A DNA stretch of 64,000 nucleotides from Globodera rostochiensis. Its lineage: Eukaryota; Nematoda; Chromadorea; Rhabditida; Heteroderidae. Location of the stretch: contig JAEVLN010000023.1 in assembly GCA_018350325.1 (NCBI GenBank), positions 683,001-747,000 of the forward strand, written 5' to 3'. The position numbers and the translations under genes are program-made. Below are positions 34,068-45,672 of the stretch, piece after piece (the first letter of the stretch is position 1; each line of letters opens with the position of its first letter). Under the pieces are notes generated by a model. The model made no database searches, had not been told where the DNA came from, and saw nothing but the letters and a program-made list of their open reading frames with translations.

Positions 34068-34618
34068 TCAGCCAGAACCAGGCTGCTGACCGGGCTGCTG
34101 ACCGGGCTGAGCAGCGGCTGTCACAGAAGCATCAGGCTCTTCATCACCTCCGGCCTTAATAATTGTGTGATCAAAATAATCACTAATTAATCGAGTAGAT
34201 ATTATGTGATTAGGAATGATCGATGAATGACTCCTCCTGTGATCAACTATGAATAAGCGGATCAGCAGAATTTCTAATCTGATCAGCAGCAGGCTCAGAG
34301 ATATTATTGTACATAGATTTCAGTTGATCATCATCAGCTATGGAACTGAATTTGATCAAAACTGAAAATTCTGCTGGTCACTCACTACGAGAGAAAGGAC
34401 TTGAGAAACGATCGAGAATCTCGAAAAAATCTCGACGAGAATCTCGATCGACCTTTCCCCCTACTCACTACTTATAGAATTCAAATTATGGATTATGAAC
34501 AAAAAAAATTTGTCCGTACAAGGTTGTTGAGGGCGGCTTGGCGGGCAAACGGCTCAACACCAATGTAGAAAGTGGCGAAGAGCACCATCAACACAACGAG
34601 AAGCACGGAGAATTGCAT
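34068..34618 (-). CDS. Small secreted-peptide gene, spliced model uncertain
   Basis: The ATG at 34618 opens a textbook signal peptide, MQFSVLLVVLMVLFATFYIG, then VEPFARQAALNNL, and a TAA at 34493 if unspliced. A GTACGG donor lies after NNL. Downstream on the same strand, after gaattttcag (about 34355), comes IADDDQLKSMYNNISEPAAD. After ttattaag (34155) come AGGDEEPDASVTAAAQ and a PGQQ repeat ending in a TGA at 34068. The last two parts look like one acidic, Gln/Pro-rich tail; phase between the middle parts is not resolved. A TATAAAAG box lies upstream at 34848-34855. Small secreted proteins with such tails occur among nematode secretions, but this is inference; no family is recognised. Confidence 0.5.
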
Positions 34619-34847
34619 TATTATTTTATTTTTTCTAAATAAAATAAAATAAATGTTGGCAGTTTGTCAAAAAAGAGAAATTGAATTTGTGACATTTTTG
34701 AAAAGTTTTTTAAAAATTGAATTTGTTGTACAAAAATATTGTAAAAAAATTTATTTTTAAAAAAAAATCTAAAATAGTCAGACATTGACATTTTAAGAAG
34801 AAATCAAAAAGAGTGATTTTGAATTGTTTTTGGTAATTGGAGCTGGA

Positions 34848-34855
34848 CTTTTATA
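34848..34855 (-). promoter_or_regulatory. TATA box of the secreted-peptide gene
   Basis: TATAAAAG on the minus strand, about 230 bases upstream of the ATG at 34618. It is the only TATA-like motif in this GC-normal stretch and is oriented correctly. Confidence 0.35.
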
Positions 34856-35089
34856 GACGCTTTGTAAAAGCATAAATTGGATAAAATTATTCAACGGAGT
34901 CCATCCATTAAAAAAGGGGAAATAATATGCTCAAAAAATTTATTTACGACAAAAAATGTGATGATTGAAGACGGCCAAAACGGTGGAAAGATACGACGAA
35001 CAGGAATTTGAAGCCCAATTTTACGACCTTTGAATAATATTTTCGAATTTATTTTGTTAGCATTTTTGCCTTATATGTTTTATTATACA

Positions 35090-35270
35090 TATATGCATAT
35101 CCGGGACCGGGATCGTGAAAGCCGGGATCGGTCGGTACCAGCATTTCGGGAGAATGGCCTTGATCCCGCTTAATCCATCCCTTTTATGGATCCCCTCGGG
35201 GAGTAGTCTCCTCTGGGCCCATCCCCTCCCCGGATCCTCAGTCCGCCGGCCTTACATTATTTATGGAACC
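35090..35270. other. GC-rich block of unknown nature
   Basis: Contains ccgggaccgggatcg, gccgggatcggtcggtacc, and later cggatcctcagtccgccgg. Composition contrasts sharply with the AT-rich modules that start at 35275. Open frames are short. It may be the end of an insertion whose other end is not visible. Confidence 0.3.
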
Positions 35271-35339
35271 TTTTTTAAAACTTTTTTTTTAAAAAGTTAA
35301 CAGAACTATTTTACACAAAAAAACACTAAAAAAATGTTT

Positions 35340-36560
35340 ATTTTGTAAAAAAAATTTTAATTTTTGCTGTGTTTTTAGTTAACAATTAAGATGTACATCA
35401 GTAATTTAAATTAGGTTTATGTTTGAAGTTATGTCAATGATTGTAAACTAACCGTTTTAAATTTAGCAATTTGCATATTGATTTGTAATAATTATTTTTA
35501 AAGATGAGGCACCCGAGTTGTTGTTGCCTTTTTCTGTTCGGCTGGCATCTTTATCTTTGGGATTAGTATATCTAAAATTTAAATTGGAATTCAAATTGTT
35601 GTTATTTTTATTATTTGCGTCAATTAATTTAGTTTCTTAGTAGTAAGAAAACTTTTTATTTGGTTAAGAAGATTAAGGTTTTATAAAATTTGACTTTAGC
35701 CAATTTTAATTTATTTATTTGATTTGTCTGATGAGGAAAAACCGTTAACTTTTTAACGGATTTTTATTGATTTCTAAATTTTTTTAAATTTTGAAAACCT
35801 TAGGGCTGTTCATTCCGAACTCCTGTGGCAGAGAGATATTTGAAACGATTTTCCACGATTAAATACTATCTATTTGCTGTTCTATAACATTATTTATTTA
35901 CCTTTGTTATTTCTGCTACTAAAAAATTTAATAATTAATTTTTGAATTTATTTAAAAATTCATATACATAAAGCTAAAATAAATTAATTTGTTATATTTG
36001 TATGCTAAAAGAAGCACTAACCTCGCTGGGCCTATTACTTCGTTAATAATTTTAAAGGCTTTTCGGGATTTTGCTTTAAGATTGACTTTTATGAAATATT
36101 ACTTCTTACATTAAGATTTTTTATTTTAATGTTAATTAAGCAGAATTTGTTGCAAAACCATTTTTTCTTGTTCACAAAGACAACGCTTATTTTTGTATAA
36201 GTTTGCTGGTGCCGTCTGCTTTAGTGTTTAATTGTATTTTCATATTAACTTTTGTCTCAAATAACTGCATTTATTTTTAATAGAAAAAATTATGTCTGCA
36301 TTATTAAAACACTTTAAGTTTGTAGGTTTTGAAAATTAGCATTTATTGTTAATGAAGCCGTAAAAGACTGTAATTAATCATTTTTGATTAATATTTTTTA
36401 ATTTAAAGATTTTTTTAATCCATTTTATTTTTTCATACGTTTTTTTAAATAGAATTTTTTATTTTGCATATTAACTGCTTGCAATGAGAGTTAAAGACGG
36501 TTAACTATTATTTTTTTATTTAAAGTTATTATTGAATATAGTTTTTGGTAATATTATCAA
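35340..36560 (+). repeat. Rearranged copies of the 5-8 kb modules
   Basis: 35340-35580 matches 4950-5260, 35590-35800 matches 7260-7460, 35870-36190 matches 7660-7900, and 36380-36560 matches 6240-6360. Order and spacing differ from the first region. Confidence 0.7.
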
Positions 36561-37697
36561 TCATAACAAACTAATGATTTAAATGTTATAGTTTGTTGTA
36601 ATTTGTTGTTTTTTATTTTAACACTAAATTATACATTGTCCATTGCATACTATTTTGAATTCTTTTCTAAATGAGTACAGTAAATCATAAATAAATTGAC
36701 TAAAATTATTTTTATGTTTATTGCTTTTATTTAAGTGTCTGCTGGCCTTATTTTTCATTGTATGCACATTAGGCTAAATTATTTTTGATCACATTAGTAG
36801 AACCATAAATTAACGAAGGCTTCTTTATAAGTAGCTTTTTAGGTATTGTCAGAATATTAATAAATGCATAACTATTTTGAAACAAAAAATTATTTCAAAA
36901 TTAGGTTTTATTTGTTCTTTAATATTTTTTAAAATAAAATTAAAGAAAAAAATGTTTAATTTTATATTTAAAGTTTGAGCAAAATGATATGTAGATAAAA
37001 AAACTTTATATGATTGCTCCTCTTTGCGTTAAGCGTGGCTTGCTCTGACGAGCTAAAAAGAAAAATCATTCATTTAGGCATTAAAAAACAATTCAAACTA
37101 TTTTTATTTTTAGATAAAATTTGGTTTGGCGGCTTTTGCATTGGGCCTCACTTTGATCAGATTTCAAGAATACATTAGAAGATCCGTTCCCAATTTTTTA
37201 TCGAATAGTTTTTTGGAATCAAAAGTGATCAGGTCACCCCCACCGATTCCAATCAGATTCAAATGATTAGATCGGTTTATTTGTGAGATCAAAAACACCC
37301 GATCATTTAAGGGGCTCTAAGCAAGTGCCTGATCAACCATTCAAAAAGTCAGAATCGATCGGGATCACCGATCAGCCATGATCAGTGTGAGGAGTCTGAT
37401 CAAATCGACCAATTCATTGCACAAAAATTGTTCCGCTCGACAATCTCCGTCAGTTTTTGACGAATCTGGACAAAATGTTGTCGGGTCGTCCAACAATTGC
37501 TGCGCAAAATCAATTTTGACCCGCTGGTAGGAGGGAAAAACGATTCTTAGGTTGGCATTCTGTTACGACTTCCAATTGTTGGCATTCGTTATATATGGGG
37601 CATTTTTCGAACACCAACCGCCGTTTTTGGATCAAATGATCTGCAAAATGTGCGAAAAACTGATCTGATCCTATCCAAAGTGATCAGATAACTTTTT

Positions 37698-38096
37698 TTA
37701 GTTCGTGATCGATTGGCTGAGCTCCGAGCCCGAACCGTCCTCCGTGTTCCTCAAACAGTTCAGACATCGACTAATAAAATTTGGACCGATTCCGTACATT
37801 ATTTGAGTCCGGGAATCCGAATTTGGGAAGTTGGGGAACGTTATGCGAATTCTGCTTCCAGCAGCAGCCAATCTCTTGCCCAGAAAGCCTCGGGGCCTAA
37901 GCTTTGGGGGACCATAAAAGTCCCCCGGATTATAAAACTGCTCAAAACAAAAAATTCTGTTGTCACAGCATTTTGTGATGGTTGTTAAAAATTGCCACAA
38001 GAATAGGATAATTACCGCTCTTGCTGTCTTAGTCCAACGGTGTTGGTCTCCTGCTTCCTCGTCACCATGGCCCACGCTGCGTCCTTTGAACTCCAC
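37698..38096 (-). pseudogene. Second, interrupted copy of the 1919-2215 frame
   Basis: The end encoding SRIRITFPNFPNSDSRTQ and LNCLRNTEDGSGSELSQS matches the first copy. The other end is in a different frame (GHGDEEAGDQHRWTKTAR), because about 100 bases carrying an inverted tgggggacc/gtcccccgg pair are inserted near 37880-37990. It is probably a broken copy, assuming the minus reading is right. Confidence 0.4.
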
Positions 38097-39663
38097 TTCC
38101 TCCGTGAATGTATTCGACGCATTGATTTGTTCTTTTAGTTAAAAATGTTATCAATATAAATTAAATAAATATAACTATTGATGTTTATTTATATATAGAC
38201 ATGCTACCATTTCTGGGCACTTACTATTTGTCAAAATATTATAAAGTGTTTATGCTGTTACATATATTGAGATGAACTTTAATACTATAATAATAGATTT
38301 ATATTAAATAAATTGTTTGCACTTATAAGCTTTTAGGTAACCATTGTAGATAGGTTATTTGATTTTAATTTTGACGTTATTAAATTTTAAAGTTTAAAAT
38401 AAAATTTAAATGTTTATTTGAGTAATTGAAGTTTTAGTTTGTTTTAGTCTTTCTTTATTTATTTGCTGTTGATTGCTGTCGCGTATCGATTTACTTTAAA
38501 ACGTTTATTTGAAAGTTTAAATTAATTAATTTACTTTATTGCAGACGATAAAAACGGGTTGAATTTATTTTTACAATTATTTTAAATTATATTTTTGAAT
38601 GACCGTAAAATCTTATGTTATAAACTTTTTATAGTTTTGTTTTAATTTTTTGCGCACACCAGTCGTTCATTACATAAAATTGTTGAATATATCACTTTTT
38701 AAAATTTTCAGTGATTAAATTAATTGATTTTTTTAAAAAAAAGTAATTACATTTTTGTTGCACCTACGTGTATTTGTTCGACCTTCATTAATTTATTTAT
38801 ATTTTTAATTAACTTTTTTTGTTTATGCATAATATCTTATTATATTTGTTGTATTTGAATACTTTATAATTCCCAATAATTAATTTAATTTTTAAAAAAG
38901 CTTTTTAATTTAAACTTGCTCAATAACAATTTTGGTAGGATTAAATGAAAAGACAATTTAATTTTTTATTACCTAATTATTTTTTAATGATAGTTTATCT
39001 AAATGTTTGTCATTATTAATCATGATGGAAACGCATTTTTATCTGTCCACTTTTTGTGTAGTATCTGAATTCGGATATACCTAGATGTTCTTAAATCATT
39101 AAACATTTTGTTAGTTTTGTAAAAACATAGTTTTTCCCGCCGTCCATTTTTCGCATAATTATGCGGGCATGGGCTTAAGACCCCTTTTTATCGTTTTGTA
39201 AATTTTATCATTAATTAGAATTTTATTTGTCATATAATGGGCAATCCATACAAAGTTTCAAATTGATTAATATTATATACATTATCAACACGTGGACCTT
39301 ATTATTATTATTATTTAATTAAGTTGTTTATTTTTTTATTAATATAAAAATAAGTTTTAGTGGGTTATAATATTTTTAATGTTATGATTTTTAAAATCTC
39401 AATAACTTGGATGTGTCATTTTTTAATTATGATTTTTAGCTATCATCTAATGTTAAATAATTATATTTTAAACTTTTGTTATATTTTGTTAATCAATAAA
39501 CCATGTTTACTTTTCTTGGTAAGCGAAAGAAATGCCTAATTTTTACCTTTTAAATTATTTTTATTAAATTTTTTGTTTAAAATGGGTTCTTTTTGCAACC
39601 ATGTACAAATTCTGCAAAGGAAACAATGCAAACTATTTTAAGTCCTTTTCGCTCTTTTTTGAC

Positions 39664-39717
39664 CTAAAGAAAACGGCTTGTCTTTGTCTATTATGGCTCG
39701 GCTAACCTTGTCTTTGA
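39664..39717 (-). pseudogene. Second copy of the KDK exon with lost acceptor
   Basis: Reads KDKVSRAIIDKDKPFSL with one codon fewer than 3361-3417. The acceptor dinucleotide is changed (acag to acat), so the exon can hardly be spliced in any more. Confidence 0.45.
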
Positions 39718-41170
39718 ATGTTTTATTTACGTATTAGCGCAAATTTTAGTTATTTGATGAATCTTTTTATTTGTTTTTCGTATTAATTATTTAAATTTAT
39801 TTTAGTTTTTACAACAATAGATTAAGACATATTTAAAATAATAATTTTATGGAGACAATGAGCCATGGTCAGCCTACTCCATTTAAAAATTGGTTTCAGT
39901 GATCACTGCAGAAAGAAATTAAAAAAAAATAATTGTCGTTTGGCAAAATAAATTTTACTACTAAATTCTTCAATCATGACTTTAACAATATTGTTTTATT
40001 TGGAAACATGTTTGAATAAATATTAAGATGCATTTTTTTGTAATATTTTAAAGATAACTTAATTAAATTATAACAATTATTTTATTTTTTTGTAAAAACT
40101 ATATTATATAATGAATTGTAATTAAATGTTTTGTTGCATTTGGACAGAACATGCACCAGGCAATTTCTCATTTCAATTCACTTCGCCTCTTGTATAGCGT
40201 GTATCTAAAAAGCAATATAATATCCGCATAAATTTATTATCACTTAAATATTTCATTAATCAATTAGTTTAAATTTAAGAAATGGCTTAGTTTTTTTATT
40301 TGTATCCTTATTATTAATTTTAAAGATGCATAACTATTTTAAAACAAAAAATTATTTCAAAAAGGATTAGATACTTAATTATTTTAATGAAAAGCTTAAT
40401 TCGATTACGAATTTTATTTAGGATATTGTCTTGTAAATGATTGAACCCGATTTTAATGTTTTTTTTAAATTGTTTTTTTTAATAATTAAAAGTTGTAGAA
40501 TAAACTTTATTTCATAACAAATCAAATTAAAATTAAAATTTATTTTTTTGTTTACACATCTTAAATCGTTATTTTTTAATGATTAAATTTTATTTTTTAT
40601 CCGTTACATAACAATTCTCTTACTAAAACTGCAAAATCTTCATATGACGAAGTGGAGTCCAATTGTTTCTCACATACAAATTAGATTAATATTTACATTT
40701 ATATTATTTAAAATTACTTGTTAACAGCATAAGAGCATATTTACGTTCGTTATTGGATGTTGATTTTTGTAAGAAAATCTCTACAACTTTGTTATTCTTT
40801 TAAATACTTCAATCTAACTTGACGTTTATTACTAAACACAGATTGTTTGATGCTCATGTAGCCGTGAACCGTCATTTAATTGAAATAAAATTTATTTATT
40901 AATATTAAAATAATTAATATGATTTTTTCATTTTTGCCTGTATAGTTTTATTAAATATTAATGTTGCACATTCTTTTCAATTGTCCAAAATAATCAATTT
41001 TGTATGGAATAATTATTCTATTTTTTAAAGTTATTGCTGTGAAACTGTTGTGTCAATTGATAAATTACTGGTATTGTTGGTTAGATTTCTATTTTTTCAA
41101 CATTCATTAAATTTATATTTGTTTCGGCGGTTAATTCGAGCTAATCGTCGAGATTTTAAACTTTATTGTT

Positions 41171-42190
41171 ATTGGAAAATTTTTCAAATTGTTGTTATTT
41201 TTATTATTTGCGTTAATTAATTTATTTATTAAGGTTTTATAAAATTTGAATTTAGCCAATTTTTATTTCTTTATTTGATTTGTCTAATGAGGAAAAAACG
41301 TTAACTTTCTTTAACGGATTTTAATTGTTTTTTAAATTTTTAAACCCTTAGGGCTGTTCATTCCAAACTCCCGTCGGTGGCACCATGCTTGGCCTTAGAC
41401 TTAATTTATTCTTTATTTATTAAACGTTATAATTTATATTTTAATTAATTTGTCGTCTTAATGCTTTGATGCCGGCTGTAATTTTATTTGTCGTAATGGT
41501 TTTAGAATTGGGCATTTAGGAATATGCAATTCCGTCATAGTTTTTCGTATGAAATTAAAATTATAAATATTATTGTTAATTTTAGTAATCTTGATCGCGT
41601 TATTAATTTATTTTCATTTGTTTTAATACGCGATGTGCAGACGAAAACATTTCATAAGCATCGTGCAACGCGTGCATAAATCCTTTTTTAATATATTTGT
41701 TAACGATTATAATCTATAAGGTTTGTTTTTATATAATCCGTTACATTAATAAAGTTATAAATAAATATGAAACGAATTTTTTGGGATACGTTCTTTCATT
41801 TATTAATTCCCCTGTTTTTTTAACATTTTAGATTTAATAAGGTCTATTTTTCATTATGTAACAGTTGTGACAGTTCAGTGAGGCGTCTAACGGCGTCGTA
41901 ACACATCCTTTATTTAATCAATTAGTTTAAAATTTATGAAATGGCTTAGTTTTTTTATTTTTATCCTTTGATTATTAATTTTAAAGATGCATAACTATTT
42001 TGAAACAAAAAATTATTTCAAAAAGGATTAGATACTTAATTAAATTTAATAAAAAGTTTTTTTTGTGTTGTTCAAGGCGGCAGTCCTCCTTTTTTGTTGT
42101 TGGAGAGGGTTTTCGACGGGAAATTTAACAAATCTTTTTAATGAATGAAGACCGTAATTTCATCTTTTTGTTTATTTATTTTGCTGGTTG
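41171..42190 (+). repeat. Mosaic of modules from 4.8, 7.3, 8.1 and 9.3 kb
   Basis: 41170-41400 matches 7270-7490, 41400-41460 matches 8060-8110, 41660-41790 matches 4780-4900, 41920-42060 matches 3800-3860 and nearby copies, and 42095-42125 shares gagggttttcgacggg with 9270. No intact exon was found. Confidence 0.6.
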
Positions 42191-42196
42191 CTTTTG

Positions 42197-42391
42197 TAAG
42201 GATTTGAGTGTTCCGCTGGTTGGAAGCGAACGGTTAAAACGCCTATGGCGGGGGCAAAAGATCATCCATAAAGAAGAAGGCTAATGGGACGCCCCGGTAG
42301 CTCAGTTGGAAGAGCTGCCCACGGATTGGGTGGAGGACGTGGGTTCGAGTCCCACCCGGGGCTAACATTTTGCCTATTCTTTACTCTTTTG
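42197..42391 (+). mobile_element. 195-bp tRNA-bearing insertion flanked by CTTTTG
   Basis: The homologous places at 630 and 45595 read straight from gctggttgctyttg to acgacaat. Here about 195 bases are inserted, and the hexamer CTTTTG stands on both sides (42191-42196 and 42386-42391). The insert holds a tRNA-like sequence with pol III A and B boxes. A SINE or retroposed tRNA segment fits best. Confidence 0.55.
42291..42363 (+). tRNA. tRNA-like gene or pseudogene
   Basis: A perfect 7-bp acceptor stem (GCCCCGG with CCGGGGC), a closed D-arm, an A-box (TAGCTCAGTTGG), and a T-arm with B-box (GGTTCGAGTCC). The anticodon arm is irregular. The best fold gives loop ACGGATT, nominal anticodon GGA, without the T expected at position 33, and the variable loop is 6 nt. 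Serine tRNAs normally have a long arm, so this is more likely a degenerate tRNA inside a SINE-like insertion. Confidence 0.4.
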
Positions 42392-42426
42392 ACGACAATC
42401 AATTGAATTTTACATAATTTTCAAAC

Positions 42427-42461
42427 TCCCAAAAACGACGAGACCTCGCTCACGCGGTACG
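42427..42461 (-). CDS. Second copy of the 35-nt micro-exon
   Basis: Reads YRVSEVSSFLG after a GAAG acceptor on the minus strand and ends at GTTTGA. The third codon positions differ from the other copies; the core SxVSSFLG is unchanged. Confidence 0.35.
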
Positions 42462-44639
42462 CTTCAATCTTTCACAGTATGCAATTCCGTCATTTTTTTC
42501 TCGTTGATTTTTTTATTTTGTCGAGCATGGCGATCGATTTTGAAATGAATTTATTAAAAATTTATATTTTAAAGCATTTTTTCTTTATAAATTTCTAGAT
42601 ATTGATTTTTAATTGAATTGAGCATTCTTGCGCGTTGTTCGTTGTTTTCAAGCTGGTTTGTGAGCCTCATAAGACGTCATCATAGTTTAATCGAAATACA
42701 ATTTAATGGAATAATAAATTTTCTGAAAAGGAAATAATGCAAAAAAAAGATTAGAGATTTTAATTTTTTTTGAATGTAAATTATTAATCGAACTAAAGTC
42801 ACACGATGAAGTGAATTGGTTTCCAATATTAGTGAATCTTACCAATTCGCATTATATTATTTTTGTATGGCAAAATTATAAAGATAACTGTAATTGCTTT
42901 GTTTTTAGTATTAATTTAATTCACATATTTCTTTACTGATATTTATTAATGCAAAATTTAATGTAAAAGGATGGTATACTCCCGTTGTCATTTTTGGTGA
43001 GCAAATAAAAACTGACATAAATGGGAAATTATTGTCTTAAATTGTTTGTTTAAAAATGACAGATTTGATGACCCGCCATGCAATTTAATAACCATTTTTG
43101 ATCTTTTATGTATTAAAGTTTTTCTATTTTTAATTATTAACAGGAACACATTTGAAATAATGTTGTCTTCATTTTTTATTGAAAATAATTTTCTATATAA
43201 ATATATTTTAATGTATTCAAGCAGAGATGGCCCTGTAATTTTTAAATTTATAAATATAAAATTTAATTGTGGTATTGGTTATTTTGAAAATAAGGTTTAT
43301 TATAAAACTAGGCCAATAGCTGTACATCGATAGACGATTTTATAATTTTTTACGAAAAAATATTTGTAAAATGTCGCGACCAGTTTATTTTATTAACAAA
43401 TTCGTCAACTTTCATTTTTGTTTTGTTGAATTTTTCCACATTTTTATTAATTATTTTGTTCTGCTTATCGATTCCTCGTTCCTCGTTGGTAATACACGGC
43501 AGTCATAAGTCAATAGTGCCTTTTTAATTTTAATAGTATTGCAAAAGTTTAGAAACTTTTCAAATATTATTTATTTAATTTATTTGGCATCAAAATATTT
43601 TGTTTTTTATTGCAGTTGTTTTCCATGTTGACTAGTCTGTACTTGCGTCGTCTCGCAAAAGTTTCAAGCGTCTTTATTTAAATTTTGTTAATTTTTAAAA
43701 TGTAATTATATTTTAATAAATGCCGGATTTTTTAAATTTAACCTGATAAGCAAACGGGTTCTAGAAGATTAATAGGAAGCCATTCGTTTTCGTTAAATTT
43801 CATGCTTTAAAAGATTAGATAAACAGACAAGCATCAACATTTACAGATTAGTTTTTTCACCCGAGGTGTTTTTAAATAAATAATCTAGATTTAAAAAAAT
43901 TTAATATTTTAAGAAGTTATTTTTTGTTTTTAAATTTATTTTAAGCTAGTTCATAAATTTTAATTATTGCATTTCTTTAGGTTATTTATTAAAAACATTT
44001 TTTAAATATAAATTGAATTGCACAAACAATTGCTTTTTCTTACTTGTTTTTTAACAAGCATAATTTATGTAGATTTCTAAATATTTTTTGTTTATGCATA
44101 ATATTGTTTTTATTATTAATATTCTTTATTTCTTAAAAGTCGGCTTAAGTGAGTGCGTCAATTCTATTTGGTTTAATTGTATAAAAGAATTTAATTGATT
44201 TTGTTTTAACAAAATTAACTTCAGTTGGTACTTTTAATATTATTTTTGCATATATTAAATATCAATTCAGACAATTATTGGTCTTAAACATTTCTTCCAA
44301 GAATCGATTACAATAGCAAATCAAAGTGCATTTATTATTTGGTGATTTTTATAAATAACAGTCAATGCTATTTATATTACAAATTTGTAAATTATAAATA
44401 TTAATGTTAATTTTAGTAAGCTTGATGGCGGGTGTTTTTTTTTTGAATATATTTAAATTTATTACAGCTCAATTAATGTTATAAAGGTATACATGCTTTA
44501 TTGAATGTTTAAATTAGTGTTGCTTGTCTTTATTAATTTATTTTAATCTCGATACGTGCAGTCCCAAACCATTTATTGTCTTTTTGTAAATACAAAGTTT
44601 ATTATTTTATTTGAACTTTAAGATAGCCACCGTATAAAG

Positions 44640-45130
44640 TGTTTTCAAATAAATAATCTAGATTCAAAATTTATTATTTCTTGTTTCTAAATTTATATAA
44701 TATAGTTTCTCCTTTTTAAGCTAGTTCATAATTTTTTTATTGCATTTCTTTAAATTATTTATTAAACAATCCATCTTTCTGGGTATTGTACCTGATGGTC
44801 GTCGCCCGGAAGCGAGACAAGCACGTGCTTGTCCATGCGGCGTTCTTTCTGATTATCTAAACCTGAATATATGTTTATTATAAGATTCTGTAATAAAAAC
44901 AAGTTTATTGAATTATTTGTAACAATTAGAATATTTATGTTTTTAATTATTCAATATTTTTTTATTTATATTTATGCAATATTTATTATTTTGTTTTGAT
45001 TAAATTTTACTACGATATTGAAAAATTATTTATATTTATAATTTTTCGAATTGGCTTATGATTATTTTAACTATTTAATACCTTATTGTTTTTTTAATGT
45101 TCTTATACGGTTAATTTTTAAATTGTTGCT
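44640..45130 (+). repeat. AT-rich modules shared with 43.9 and 49.7-49.9 kb
   Basis: 44640-44770 matches 43860-44000 and 49730-49790, and 44930-45120 matches 49795-49965. The exon at 44792 interrupts this series only here. Confidence 0.65.
44792..44848 (-). CDS. 57-nt candidate exon KERRMDKHVLVSLPG
   Basis: On the minus strand ataatcag is the acceptor and CAG|GTACAA the donor. The 19 codons between them, in phase 0, read KERRMDKHVLVSLPGDDHQ. The plus strand is also open (FWVLYLMVVARKRDKHVLVH to a TAA) but lacks an acceptor. The related repeat copies at 43.9 and 49.7 kb lack this islet. Confidence 0.45.
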
Positions 45131-45132
45131 AG

Positions 45133-45171
45133 GACGATTTGCTTTGGCTTTGGTGTTCGCTAAAATCAAAG
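45133..45171 (+). CDS. 39-nt candidate micro-exon DDLLWLWCSLKSK
   Basis: The acceptor ttgttgctag and donor AAAG|GTTAAA enclose 13 codons in phase 0. Another frame (RFALALVFAKIK) is also open. Confidence 0.3.
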
Positions 45172-45254
45172 GTTAAACAAATAAGTTGCCGAATTTTAGT
45201 CTTTGTATAAAAATAAATGTATTAATTTTTAATAATTTGAGTTGTTATTATTTT

Positions 45255-45325
45255 TGGCCTAAGTTTAATTGGGGCGAAGTCGATCAGCACGTTATTAGAT
45301 GAGACCAAATAGCAAAAGTTTTTTT
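45255..45325 (+). other. Exon-like islet with a related copy at 49975
   Basis: The plus frame reads SLIGAKSISTLLDETK to a TAG. At 49975-50030 a related patch reads TTFSALLDKHASL to a TGA. Changes between them are spread over all codon positions, so coding is only suggested. Confidence 0.3.
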
Positions 45326-45637
45326 ATGCCAAATGTTTTTTTAAGCTTTGTAATTGGCAGGCGACTTCGCTGTAAAAGTATTTCCTAAATTTTGTAAATA
45401 ATTAAAAAATAATATTTCTGACCGCTTATTTTGGTGATACAATTTAAAATATAATTTTTGTACATTTTTTGAACATTTATACCTTGCTTATCATTTCAAT
45501 ATTAGTTGCTCCAAGTTTGTTTTTTTATTTATAAATTATTAAATAAAAAGTAAAAATTAAATTGTAGAATCTTTGTTTATTTATTTTGCTGGTTGCTCTT
45601 GACGACAATCAATTGAATTTCAGCATAATTTTCAAAC

Positions 45638-45672
45638 TCCCAAAAACGATGAGACCTTGCTTAAGCGGTACG
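45638..45672 (-). CDS. Third copy of the 35-nt micro-exon
   Basis: Reads YRLSKVSSFLG on the minus strand after tttttcgcaag. Upstream on the same strand, an islet at 45674-45710 (GVILCRRLDF) would read through in frame, which would make a longer exon here. Confidence 0.35.

Larger units (their letters stand above)
36935..41165 (+). repeat. 4.2-kb diverged duplication, copy B
   Basis: Collinear with 1300-4560 but longer because of insertions. Examples are about 100 bases inside the open frame near 37880-37990, and AT-rich additions at 39240-39340 and 39880-40140. Non-coding apart from the decayed exons listed. Confidence 0.8.
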
